From positions 3,906,001 through 3,970,000 of the forward strand of contig OW203771.1 of the NCBI GenBank assembly GCA_934045905.1: a DNA stretch of 64,000 bases, given 5' to 3'. Below are positions 24,928 through 37,100 of this stretch, one piece after another (within the stretch, counting starts at the first letter, position 1; each line of letters opens with the position of its first letter). Position numbers and translations under genes: made by a program. The DNA is from Leuctra nigra (lineage: Eukaryota; Arthropoda; Insecta; Plecoptera; Leuctridae). The notes under the pieces are model-generated. The model was not told the DNA's origin and did not search any database. It was given only the letters and a program-made list of their open reading frames with translations.

Positions 24928-25725
24928 CTAGGAAAACGCTCTGAGTAACGCGTTGATGAGCGAGCACGGATACGCGGAACACCTCGAACCGAAATTCTGT
25001 CTATCGAAAATATCATTAAAAGCCAATAATTCTTGAATTTCGTCAGACTTGAATAAAAATCTCTATATATTCCTAAAATGTTATTATCAACCTTTATGAT
25101 TGAACTGTTCCTTGATAATATTCAAAAATCACAGGACCTCTTTAAAAAAAATATACCTGGGACCACTCAAATCATATGATATTAGTGTGCAGTGTACACA
25201 ATATCAGATCATAATCAGATCAATCTGTTGATTAGTATCATTTCGTTTGCAAACTTTCTGCTCTAACTACCTTGCCTTGAACTGAAGATTCGAAGTCGCC
25301 GTGAATTTGACAGCCAACACGCAAAATGTCCCTAAAATTACAAAAACTTTTGAAAATAAAGACAGATTTGACTGAAAATTGGCAAAAATACCTTAAATGT
25401 TGGTACCAATGACCATGCAAAGTTTTTAGTTGGTCGGTCAATCGGTTCTAGTTTAAAATTCAAAAATCACAGGAAAAATGATTTCAAATTTGAACCAATG
25501 GGAGGATTTGGCTGAAATTTATTATGATTGGGTACAGTTGCAATGACTTTGCTAAATTTCAAATTGATCGAACCAACCAATCGAAAGATAATTTTTTTAA
25601 AATTTGAACCAATCAGGGGATTTAAAAAAAATTAGGGTCTGCAACAATCAGAAATGTTACGTACATGTGTGCAAAATTTCAGCTCGATCGAAGAAAAACT
25701 CTGACCTGTATATCGTCAGTAACAG

Positions 25726-25758
<33 letters not shown>

Positions 25759-25808
25759 AGAGGTCCGTGCCAAAAGAGCCAAAAGGAGACGCTCGCTTCG
25801 CTCGCTCA
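24928..25808 (+). mobile_element. Family X element, subfamily II
   Basis: Complete: CTAGGAAAACGCTCTGAGTAACGCG at the start and GACGCTCGCTTCGCTCGCTCA at the end. Closely similar to 9338-10200. A poly-A tract of about 30 bases precedes the CAGAGGTCCGTGCC tail. Confidence 0.85.
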
Positions 25809-25949
25809 ATTATATCGGTGGAATGTTGTTCGCCTAGCCCCCCCCCCCCATCCCCATTTTAGCAACGCCATTGATAAAATTATTAATGATGTCTAACCCA
25901 ACCAAAATTAAAATTAAATTTTAAAAATGTGCTAAGTCATAAAACCCTA

Positions 25950-26142
25950 AAGCCCCATTTACACGGTGCAATTTCTTGAACAACTTCTGTGTCACATTCC
26001 CATTTTTCATACAATTTTGTATTTACACGACGCAACTTTCTGTCACAGAACTTAAAACATGTTCTAATTTCCATTCAAGAAGTGTGACACAGAAGTGTGG
26101 TACAGAAGTTGTACAAGAAATTGCACCGTGTAAATGGGGCTT
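25950..26142. mobile_element. Foldback MITE, 193 bp
   Basis: AAGCCCCATTTACACGGTGC at the left is the exact inverted complement of GCACCGTGTAAATGGGGCTT at the right. The arms continue to pair inward (AATTTCTTG..ACAACTTCTGT). TA-like bases flank both sides, in keeping with a Tc1/mariner-type non-autonomous element. Confidence 0.85.
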
Positions 26143-27135
26143 AAGTTTGTCTTTTAGGTATATAATCATGCTTAACATTTGAGATCAATTAGTTAACAAG
26201 TCTGGTCTCCAATCGTATCGGAAATTTCATAGTTTCTACCGGTTTTTTGAATAACCGGTGCCAAATTAACAAGGCACGAAGCAAAATGAAAAGTGCTTCT
26301 AATATACAATCAGACTGATCATGTGAACATCCTATCAAAGTTACACCCACTTATGAAACACATTTTCTCTCTCAATTTGCTAAAACGGCCGAGCGCTAGT
26401 ATCACCTTAATGAATGAATAATGAATTTCGTTTTTGTCTTGATAGCTGCATGAGGTAACCGATGTCTACCTAATCTCGCAACAGACGGCAATGATTATAG
26501 AGTGCGTCGCCAGTGGGAAACTGTGCTCTGTATCATTCACAAACCACTCAACTCGTGTTTAGACTGCTAATAGCCTAGCGCATTGTCCCAACCTAAACGG
26601 AAACAATTATCATGGGCTTAATTGTGCCGCTTACTGGGCCAAATCTTATTGTTAGATTGAGGCCTATACAAAAATAAAAGGATTATATATATTTTTCTTT
26701 TGTTGAAATCTGGTACAAGTTTACGTAGGTACCTACCTGTTTATGATCAAATGACTATAATCATCGAATTACAAGTCTTCTGTTTTAACTGAAAAATATG
26801 CTTTGATCATACACTTTGCAAATATAAATAAAATAACTGATCTTGATTCAACTTGTTTCATAAACTGCAATATTTTGATGTTTTAACACACATTTGTTTT
26901 TAATGTTTAAACATGTGGAATGTTTTAAAATTAAAAAAATATACACTGTAACAGCGTCAATTGTCCACGAAGCACCTAAGAGGTGCTTTTCCGTGGTATG
27001 AAACACAAAAAATATAAATTGAAACAATAATCTCAATAATAATATTGATACTAATTAATTGAAAATAAACACAGAATAAATCATAAACAGAGGAAGAAAA
27101 TTCAAAACATATAATATGAGAAAAAACCATGGTAC
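26143..27135. other. Intergenic DNA
   Basis: No gene recognised. A small palindrome, CCACG.AAGCACCT-AAG-AGGTGCTT..CGTGG, lies at about 26967-26998. Confidence 0.45.
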
Positions 27136-27460
27136 ATCTAGTGGAGCGGTCGCTCCACCCAGCCAAGTCGTACTGTACACTCACACTCACTCAACATACC
27201 GTTACTGCCTAATAAACTGAGGAGCAGACCAAACACTTCTACTGTAAGCAACAACATAGCATTTTCGGCCTACTGGATCTTAAAATTGAATAATCTCACA
27301 TTGTTGCGAAATACTTTTATTGGTGTGCAGAATTTCAGCTTGATCGGAGATAGTGTGACCTGTATTGCAACATGGTCAGAAAATTACAGAGGTCCGTGGC
27401 AAAAGAGCGAAAATGAGACATTCACTGACATTTATAGTTATTTAAGATTAAAGAATTACC
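27136..27460. mobile_element. Family Y terminal fragment joined to family X fragment
   Basis: Begins ATCTAGTGGAGCGGTCGCTCCAC (hairpin end of Y) and runs through CGGCCTACTGGATCTTAAAATT. At about 27320 it switches to family X text (CAGAATTTCAGCTTGATCGGAGA ... CAGAGGTCCGTGGCAAAAGAG). It stops just before a second Y hairpin end at 27461. Confidence 0.7.
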
Positions 27461-30400
27461 ATCTAGTGGAGCGGTCGCTCCACCCAGCCAAGTCGTACTA
27501 TACACTCACACTCACTCAACATACCGTAAATGCCTAATAAACTGAGGAGCAGACGAAACACTTTTACTGTAAGCAACAACATGGCATTTTCGGCCTACTG
27601 GATCTCAAAATTGGGAAATCTCACATTGTTGCGAAATAACTTAATTTCGAGCTATGGCCCACCTGACAACATATACCAAATTTGGGAACAATACGTTATG
27701 CCGTTTGGGTGCTAGAGGGCCGTGAAAACAGTGAAATTACACCCCTTTTAAAAGCTATCTGATGATGATGATTCAGATATCAGGAAACGTTGCTATCACC
27801 GCCACAGCCTAAACGGCTGAACCGATCAACCTGAAATTTTTACCACATATGCACTTTTGGCGTCTGATGATACCTTGCCTCTTGTGATTTTTTGTGCCGC
27901 CATTTTTAAACCGGAAGTGACGTCATATCTCAAAAACGTCTGGACCGATTAGAACGAAATTAGCGCCATTCGATTTAGACGGTCATCTATATGAAGTATC
28001 AATAAAAAAAATATTATTTTCTTATTTTCTGAACCGGAAGTGACGTCATAAATACGCAATATTTAACTTATTTCAACAAATTATACTTAAAATACATACA
28101 TAAGTAACTTACATTGTAACATAGACAATACAAATTATAAATTCAAGGAGGCAGTGTTCTCGGCCGCCATTCCTGAAACCGGAAGTGACGTAATATATCT
28201 AAAACGCCTGTACCGTTTGCAACTGAACTAGCTCCTGCGTATTCATTCTGCAACTTTTTTTGAAACTCAATTGTGAAAAATGAATAAACAAATTAACGGT
28301 ACCGGAAATGGCGGCAGGAACCACTAAATGAAACCGGTAGTGACGTCATATATTACATACGGCAAGACCGATTTTACGGAAATATAGGGATTATGAATTC
28401 AGATGGTCGTTCATAAAGTATCAACTAGATTGTTTTCCTATTACCTATACCGGAAATGACGTCATAAATATGATAATTGACACAAAATTCACCACTTTAT
28501 ACTTTTAAATAGATATTTAGTAAACCTACTTTGTAAATAATTATAAATTCAAGGTTGCAGTGTTCTCGGCCGCCATTTTTAAAACCGGAAGTGACGTCAT
28601 ATATTGAAAACAGCTGTACCGATTGCAACCAAATTTTGGAAATGTGTAGGACTAATAATTATGAATTGAAGACGACATTATTTTCGGCCGCCATTGTTAA
28701 AACCGGAAGTGACATCATATATCGAAAACGGCTGTACCGATTGCAACCAAATTTTGGAAATATGGAGGACTAATAATTATGAATGAAATACGACATTATT
28801 TTCGGCCGCCATTGTTAAAACCGGAAGTGACGTCATATATCGAAAACGGCTGTACCGATTGCAACCAAATTTTGGAAATATGTAGGAATTATAATTATGG
28901 ATTAAAGGCGACATTATTTTTGGCCGCCATTGTAAAAACCGGAAGTAACGTCATATATCAAAAACGGCTGTACCGATAGCAACCAAATTTTGGAAATGTG
29001 TAGGACTTATAATTATGAATTAAAGACGACATTATTTTCGGCCGCCATTGTTAAAACCGGAAGTGACGTCATATGTCGAAATCGTCTGTACCGATTGCAA
29101 CCAAATTTTGGAAATATGGAGGACTAAAAATTATGAATTAAAGACGACATTATTTTCGGCCGTCATTGTTAAAACCGGAAGGGACGTCATATATCGAAAA
29201 CGTCTGTACCGATTGCAACCAAATTTTGGAAATATGTAGGACTTATAATTATGGATAAAAAGACGACATTATTTTCGGCCGCCATTGGTTAAACCGGAAG
29301 TGACGTCATATATCGAAATCGTCTGTACCGATTGCAACCAAATTGTGCAATTATGTAGGACTTATAATTATGAATTCAAGACGACATTATTTTCGGCCGC
29401 TATTTCAAAACCGGAAGTGACGTCATATATCGAAAACGGCTGGATCGATTATAACGAAACTTAAGCTATTCTTCTTGGATAATCATTTTCATCTTATACC
29501 AAACGCAACTTTTCTTAGTAAGCAAATCGGTTGAGGCGTATTTTTTTAAAGAAATTAGTCCCTGCTCGGACATGTGCTACAAGCTGTATGAATAAACTAA
29601 CAAAAGAAGTGATATCCCAGAAAAAAACACTCCGTGTAAAAAAGGCAGCCAAGTCTCTTTACTTTAAAAAAATTCAACACCGAAAAGGAGTGATATCAAA
29701 AAAGGAGCCAAGTCAATGACATTTCCAAATATTTAATCGTATTTTTGAAATAAAAGAATAAACACCGAGAAATACTTTACAAAAGGACTTGGCGCATCGT
29801 TTTTTAAATTCATTTTTTGATTCATAAGCATATGCCATTGATATACAACCGTAATTTAGAATTTTTAGAATAATAGGGAAACATCTTTCAATTACATATT
29901 ATACATATACCTACTGTAAAATATTATCTATTAGAATATGTACGTACGCGATAAAACTTGTTGCCTATGTTTTCTATAAATACACAATAGTTAGTTATCT
30001 TCGTAATATTGTTTCGTGGTCAACATAATTAAGTCTCATGCGTTAAACCTTCTCATCATGAAATACATTTCTATTAATCCACATTTTATAACAAAACATT
30101 TCACAAAGTACATAGTCACATTGAATTTCTATTAAAAATTTTAACTTTATACACTTGACACTTCAAAAATATATAATAGTGTTCCAAAGACAGTTCGTAA
30201 TTATTTGACAACGTTTCATGATTTCCTTCAGTCAAGATCAAATTATGAAAAGATACCCTTCTAATATCACCATATTAACAGTGCTATAAGAATATGTATG
30301 AGCCCACTTCCAATTGTTATTTAATTCTTCCACCCTTATATTACTTATCTATTACAGCATGAAATCTTTCTACTATCGCCATTGACAAAACTATAAAATA

Positions 30401-30694
30401 GCCATTACTAAAAGTAGCTTGATTCATAGTTTCTGGCTCTAATAGAAAGAGGAAAATGTACCTACTTTAAATTTCTTTCCACTTTTAGTATTGAATGAGG
30501 TCTTTAAAAAAACGATGCGCCAAGTCCTTTTGTAAAGTATTTCTCGGTGTTTATTCTTTTATTTCAAAAATACGATTAAATATTTGGAAATGTCATTGAC
30601 TTGGCTCCTTTTTTGATATCACTCCTTTTCGGTGTTGAATTTTTTTAAAGTAAAGAGACTTGGCTGCCTTTTTTACACGGAGTGTTTTTTTCTG
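27461..30694. mobile_element. Family Y composite element, copy B (inverted relative to copy A)
   Basis: Order: hairpin end (27461); CGGCCTACTGGATCTCAAAATTGGGAAATCTCACATTG; the CRE-rich zone (27740-29500) expanded into a tandem array; then the foldback with arms at about 29617-29806 and 30506-30694 around about 700 bp of AT-rich spacer. The stretch AGTAAGC..CGTATTTTTTTAAAGAAATTAGTC..AGTGATATCCCAG before the foldback aligns, inverted, with 14040-14160 of copy A. No protein gene lies inside; short repeated frames over 28555-29239 merely translate the array. Confidence 0.75.
28560..29460. repeat. Tandem array of ~118-bp units with CCGGAAGTGACGTCAT sites
   Basis: Units beginning CGGCCGCCATT occur at 28567, 28685, 28803, about 28921, 29039, 29157, 29276 and 29394. 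Each carries AACCGGAAGTGACGTCATAT, CGAAAACGGCTGTACCGATTG and CAACCAAATTTTGGAAAT. CCGGAAGTGACGTCAT is intact seven times across copy B (27911, 28034, 28584, 28820, 29057, 29294 and 29410, approximate); other units carry single-base changes. Confidence 0.9.
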
Positions 30695-31151
30695 GTTAAC
30701 ATTTACGCTAAACTATAAATCAATATTCTATTTAACTAGGTATACTAGAAGTATTTCCCCAAATTGTTAAAATGTTTATTACGTAATTACAATACTACCT
30801 ATACAGATGACATAGTAATGCTTTTATGTACTAGTTTGTTATTTAACAAATTGCTTTAAAGCAACATCAATTTAATGTTTACAAGGTATATTTAAAACAA
30901 CGGGGTAAAAATGAAATAGGTATAAAAGATAATAAAAAGTTGATAATTAATAATACAACTTGCATTACACTTAGGTTTACTAAATGCTCAATAAAACACA
31001 TAAAAGAGGTAGTGTCCTAATAATTTAAGTTTTATGGAACCGCGCTGTGACTTCGTAAAATGAGAATCATTACTGAAATTTGGTTCAAACACAGTGTAAA
31101 ATGAGCGAAATTTTGTGAGTCTATTCACGGTGTTCTTCATTGGCTGTCTTG
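30695..31151. other. DNA between family Y and the OR-B stop codon
   Basis: AT-rich. Likely includes the OR-B 3' untranslated region on the reverse strand (reading down from 31151), but no unambiguous polyadenylation signal was fixed. Confidence 0.4.
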
Positions 31152-34100
31152 CTACTTGACACAGTGAACAAGCATCGTGTAGTAGGAATAAGCTTTTCGC
31201 AATACCTGAAACATAGACATTTTCTAATATCAACTTTTAAACTAGATCTATTGGTTTGCGCAAGCTAAAATGTATATCAGTCCATATAGGTTCTCGACCG
31301 ATTTGTCTGAAAGTTTGTGAAATCTGATGAAACTTTGGTCCAAATTACCATGTAAAATTAAACTTGATCAAAACATTTTTAATTTTTGACCAATAGGAAA
31401 ATTTTTTTTTCAATTTTAATAAACCCAATTAGGTTATATTTCTAAAAATTTGAAAACCAATGAACAACTTATGTTCATGCAAAATATAAGTTTGATCAGA
31501 AGTATTAAAGACCATTTTGATTTTTCAAACAGTCAGGATTATATATTTTAATTTTACCAATTAACGGAGTTTCAAAAAAATAGGGCATTTAGGCCCCGAA
31601 ATAGAAAAGGTGGTCTTTACATGTTCAAAATTTCAGATCGATCGGTGTAACCATGTGACCTGTGTATCGGTTAGTAACTCAAATAAGGTCCGTGTCAAAA
31701 GAGTTAAAAGGAGTATCTCGCTTCGCTCGCTCAATAATTTTGTGAAAACAATCAGTAAAAATTACATACGATGTCGTAAGTCAACATTGTGACCGGCAAA
31801 TATCCAGCCGCTTTGAAGACAAAAGGCTGATTGGATTTCGATATGATGATCCTGATTGACTTCTTGAAGCTCTCAGACGCTTCCAACCAATCACAGTCGT
31901 AGGCTGCTTCCTTGACCAGGCCGCTCTGAAAACATTCCAAAGTCATTGAGTGACTGAAGAGAAGAAACTGATTCATTGTGATGTGAAGACTATCTGGGGA
32001 ACCGGGGCTTGAACCCTGGACATCTCACTTATCGCTCAAGAGTTCACATCACACTGGGGCCGTATTATGGAACGTTTAAATTCCCAATTCTGATGGAATC
32101 TGATTCGGTGCAATGTTAATCCTTATGGCCGTGACCGGATTCCATCAGAATGGAATTGGGAAAACGTTCTAGAATAGGCCTCCTTGTAAGCGTTCTTAGA
32201 AATCCGAGGAAAATGGAATCAATTATAGTAAAATTATTTTCTCGCTAATTACCAAACCTATTGTTCTTAAATTTGGTATATGGGGTGGGGTGGGCCATAG
32301 CTCGAAATTAATATATTTCGCAACAACATGAGATTTTCCAATTTTAAGATCCAGTAGGATCTTTACTGAATTCACTGAATTCTACAATGAATTTACTGAA
32401 TTCTACAAGAAATGAAGAAGATTGCAAAGAAGAAGATATAAATAGAAAAGTGGAGACAGTTATAGCAGGAGGAAGAAGAGCACGAATAAAAGTACAAGAT
32501 GATGAGGATGATGGAAATGAGTTTGTAAACTTAATTTTGGATGATGATGATGATGAAGAAGGAGAAGAAAAAGAAGAAGAAGAAGAAGAAGAAGAAGAAG
32601 AAGAAGAAGAAGAAGAAGAAGAAGAAGAAGAAGAAGAAGAGAATCCCATTATGAGAGGCGAAGTTGAAATAGCAATAAAATCAATGAAGAATGGAAAAGC
32701 TCCTGGAGTTGATAAACTCACAGCTGAGATGTTAAAGGCAGCAGGAGATCTGGGAGTTGATTGGATGTTCAGAATTGTAAGTGCAGCTTGGAGTCAAAAA
32801 AAGGTACCAGAGGACTGGACGAAAAGTTTAATCTCAATTCTCTTTAAAAAAGGGAATAGAAAGGACTGTCAAAATTATAGAGGCATATCTTTAATGAGCC
32901 ACGCTGCCAAAATCTATGAAAAGATATTAGAAATGAGAATAAGATGTTTATTGGAAAATAAACTGAGCGAAGAGCAATATGGTTTTCGGCGTGGTAGGTC
33001 CACCACTGATTTAATCTTTGCTTTAAGAATGATTATGGAGAACACATGGGAAGAAGATAATCCAATGTACATGACTTTTCTTGACATAGAAAAGGCATTT
33101 GATCACCTACCTAGAGAAAAAGTATGGGAATCACTCAGAAAAAAGGGAATTCCAAAAGGCCTTATTAGCAGAATTCAAAGCTTATATATAAATTGCATGA
33201 GTTGCGTACAAACTAGTGCTGGAAACACCAATTGGTTTTCAGTGAACTCAGGTGTTCGTCAAGGAAGTGTTCTTTCGCCAATATTGTTCGTGACAGTAAT
33301 GGATGAAATGTTCAGGACAGTGGAAAATGGAAATAGAGAAGATTCACTAACCATGATGTTTGCTGATGATGTTATGGTGTGGGGAATGAACGCTGAGGAA
33401 GTACAGACGAAGGTTGACAAGTGGAAGATGGTAACGGAGGAGTTTGGAATGTCAGTAAGTAGAAAGAAAAGTGAATCAGTCATCATGCAGAGAGGGCAAA
33501 AGTCGAAGAAAAAGAACATGGATGTAGTATGTTTAGGTAATCAAGAAATTGAAATTAATAATACATTTAAATACTTAGGAAGCACAATTACTGAAGATGC
33601 AAAAATTGCAGTAGAAGTAAATCGAAGAGTACAATTGGCGTCGAAATTTTATCAACAATTTCGAAAATTATTATGGAATGAAGATTTTCCCGAAAAAATC
33701 AAAATATTATTATACAAGCTCTATTACGTTCCTATTCTTACATATGGTGCAATAACTTGGTCGATGGGATGGAGGGAAGAGTCAATGATGCAAGCCGCAG
33801 AAATGAAATTTCTGAGGAGTATTGTTGGTGTCACAAGAATGGACAGGTTGAGGAATAGCATTGTGAGAAAGAAGTTAGGTGTGGAAAGTTTACTATTTAA
33901 AATTGGAAGAGAGAGGTTGAAGTGGTATGGAAAGATGAGGAAAATGGACATGAAAAGAATCCCCCGTATGGCGTTTGAAAGGACAAGAGTCATCAGAAAG
34001 AGACGTGTGGGACGGCCCAGAGACAGATGGGAGGAGCAAATACGAGGTGATTTGATGGCAAGAGGAGTGGAAAACTATGAGATTGTGGAGCAGGAGCGAT

Positions 34101-37100
34101 GGTGGGAAGATGATGAGAGATGGAGTGCATTGGTGGAGAGAAGAGAGGAGGAGGAAGAAGAAGAGGAGGAAGAAGATTAAAAAATACGTTATGAGTGGCG
34201 ACTTACGTATTATAAATTGCCTATAAATAAATTGTATTACTTACCTGCTAATTTTAGTCGAAAGTTAAACAATAAAGATGTTATTAAGATCCAGTAGGCC
34301 GAAAATGCCATGTTGTTGCTTACAGTAAAAGTGTTTGGTCTGCTCCTCAGTTTATTAGGCATTTATCCTGTATGTTGAGTGACTGTGAGTGTACTGTACG
34401 ACTTGGCTGGGTGGAGCGACCGCTCCACTAGATAAACCCAATTCCCGTCACACCGGTCTGGTAGCCAAGTTGGTAGCGCTCTCGCTCGTCTAAGTGAGAA
34501 ATCCCGGATTCCAGCTGCGGATTGGTCAGATATGTCTCACAATTTATTATCATCCTCATTCCTGATTCCCCTTGAAGTTGTTGATAAAACTCGCAAGGTT
34601 TTACCTGTTCAGAGATGCCTTCAGTGAGTCGACATAATATCCAGAGAATGAGGAGAAGGACGAATAAATCTAAGATACTCGATTTCATGCTGTTGCCACT
34701 TAATGGCACCTGAAAGTGGGAACATAAGTATTATGTTTTTAGTATCTTCAAAACTCCGCAGGTAATTGAAAGTTATATTCAAATAACTGTAACTTCCAAG
34801 ACGCAATAGAATGGACTAATGCATTTTGATTTATTTATGTACATATTTTTTGTTTTAAATAGCATTTATAATGAAGCAAACATTCACTTAAAATTTTGAT
34901 TAAATAGTGAATTATGAGGATTTATGTTTTTGACCCACCATAGGTCTCTTCTGACTCCACGGTGAAGATATAAAATGTTTTTCGTGTATGCTAAGGAACA
35001 TGACTGCTAAATTTTGTGCATCTATCATACCTATTTTATGGTATTATTATGGCATTGACGGAAACCATAATTGAATAAAAAAACATATATTTAGGCCCAT
35101 TAACCTCCTTACCCGAACAAATTGGTTTAAATGATTGTAATTACCACTCGCATGACATTTATATTAATTTAAAAAGAGAAATAATGAAATATCAAAAGAT
35201 ATACGAATTTTGTAATTTGACTCAAATTGACCCCAAAATTACCATAATGTGGAATTCAAGGAAAATTTGTTATTTTTTAAGTTACTTATATATAGGCAAT
35301 TATCGTTAAGCAAACGTTCACTTAAAACGTTAAATCGGTAATTAATTACTAATTAATCAGTAATTAATTATTTTCCGTCGCCATTAGCCTCGCTGCAGAT
35401 CAGTGCGACGTTAAGCCCCAGACAAAAAAAGTAATTAATTATGAAGATTTATGTAATTTGACCGCCAGAGGTCACCACTGACTCCATGGGCAAAATCTCG
35501 AATAATATCATAGCCAAATCGATTTTATATGTCCTAAGGAACATCTTCACCAAATTTCATGCTTTTATCACAAAATGCAAAATCATTCCTCTTAGCTAGG
35601 AACCATAAGTATAGTAGCTGTACTTGCTAAATTTGCCTCGGTGGATGATATCGTACTTTGTTTCTTTTTTGAGCCAGACAATTACTTACCATGGTGTTAT
35701 ACATTGCAGATATGACAAATGGTATCAAACAGACGAAGAAAACTGTGAGAAAATATGTGGAGGTCACGCCATTTATTTCGTTGCAAACCCTGAAACATAT
35801 TTATAAAACAGCTGTTTGTTCTCACTTCATAAGCATAATAAAGCTAAAGCTACTCATCTACTCAGAATAATTCCTTGAAAAAGCATTACATCGAAATCCC
35901 AATAAACCGTTGGAAAGAATGAAACGGGATACTTTGATATATAACGATTCCACATAATATAGAGTAAGACCTGGTTGTAAAATGTTCGGATAAAGATAAC
36001 GGTAGGATTTATCGGTTGAAACTTTTGCAACAGCCAATGAAACACAATGAAACACAATGACACGCAGAGTCTAAAATGTTAACTTTGTCTTCATTATCAT
36101 ATTCAATCATCAATATGATTGATGGTTATTTCTTAATTCCCACCTCAGTAGCTCCTGGTGCATCTTGATGCAGTTCTTGAGGCGCCATTGCATCTGGGAA
36201 TCAAGGTCATCGCCTGGAGCTCTGCGCCTGGACACCATGACGTCATCAAGTGGAACCGAGCTCTGAATCATGTCTTCCAAACTCTGCTTCGATGCGATCC
36301 TTGCAGTGTCATCAGGAGTTGATCCTTGCTTCTCATCCACTTCCTCGTAGACAGCTCCTGGTACTTTGAGCTCAAGGTCTTGTCTAATGATCTCGCTCCT
36401 CTTGTTTACTCGTACAGGACTGATCTTCTCTCCGAACACAAGGTCAGAGATCCGCTCAGATGCTTCTACTTGTGACGTGTTGCGCAGAGCGGCTTCACTG
36501 TGAGCTCGGATGTTGCGCAGCTGGTACTGCAGGATGCGGAAGTGCACCTCGGTGTATATCAGTGTTGTTATGTAAAACACTGATATTGTCAACAACGTTG
36601 GGAATAGAGCAGTTACAACTAGCCCTTGCGCAATGACGGTTATGTGAAGATAAGGAGTTGCTGACACATCGTATGGATACCAACCGCTGAAATAATTTGT
36701 CAGTTGTAATTACATTGAACATATAGGAGCTATAAATGAGAGCTGGAGGGCGGAGAGGGTGTGTATCGATTACTTGCGCGAATAGAGGATCAATCTGATA
36801 AAATCTAAGTAAAAATGATGTTGCTAGAATAAAACAATCTTACTTAGCAAGCGTTGTCCTCGAAGAAATTAAAACTCCACACAAGATTACGTTTCCAACA
36901 GCATAAGCAACTAGTATACATGTTGGGATCAATGCTAGAATGTCAGTGATTCTCTTGACTTTGAGAAGTTCTCCTCTCTCATAATCATCTTGTTGTTGAT
37001 GAATCCGCTCAAATCTTTCCAAAAGAGCTTCAGACTCCCTCATATGTAGAAGATAGTTCAATATAACAACAAACACTGCTGTGGAAACGGTTGATTTGTA

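Larger units (their letters stand above)
32225..34433. mobile_element. Family Y end fragment, split by an RTE-like insertion, in OR-B intron 5
   Basis: Left part 32225-32358 (GGTATATGGGGTGGGG, CATAGCTCGAAATTAA, TTTTAAGATCCAGTAGG) and right part 34284-34433 (TTAAGATCCAGTAGGCCGAAAATGCC to the hairpin GTGGAGCGACCGCTCCACTAGAT) rejoin exactly at the duplicated TTAAGATCCAGTAGG. Uninterrupted relatives are at 14780-14976 and, inverted, at 27461-27660. Confidence 0.85.

Noticed and set aside
26967..26998. Intrinsic terminator-like hairpin
   Set aside because: Bacterial-type terminators are not expected here and no gene ends beside it.
28555..29239. Three consecutive open frames with similar proteins (CTDCNQILE repeats)
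   Set aside because: They are translations of the 118-bp tandem array in family Y. Similarity follows the DNA repeat and breaks with its mutations.
28560..29460. Regular repeat array resembling CRISPR at first sight
   Set aside because: Units are contiguous 118-bp tandem repeats without unique spacers, in a eukaryotic genome and inside a transposon.
32344..32721. Antisense poly-serine protein frame
   Set aside because: Mirror of the GAA microsatellite in the RTE-like frame.
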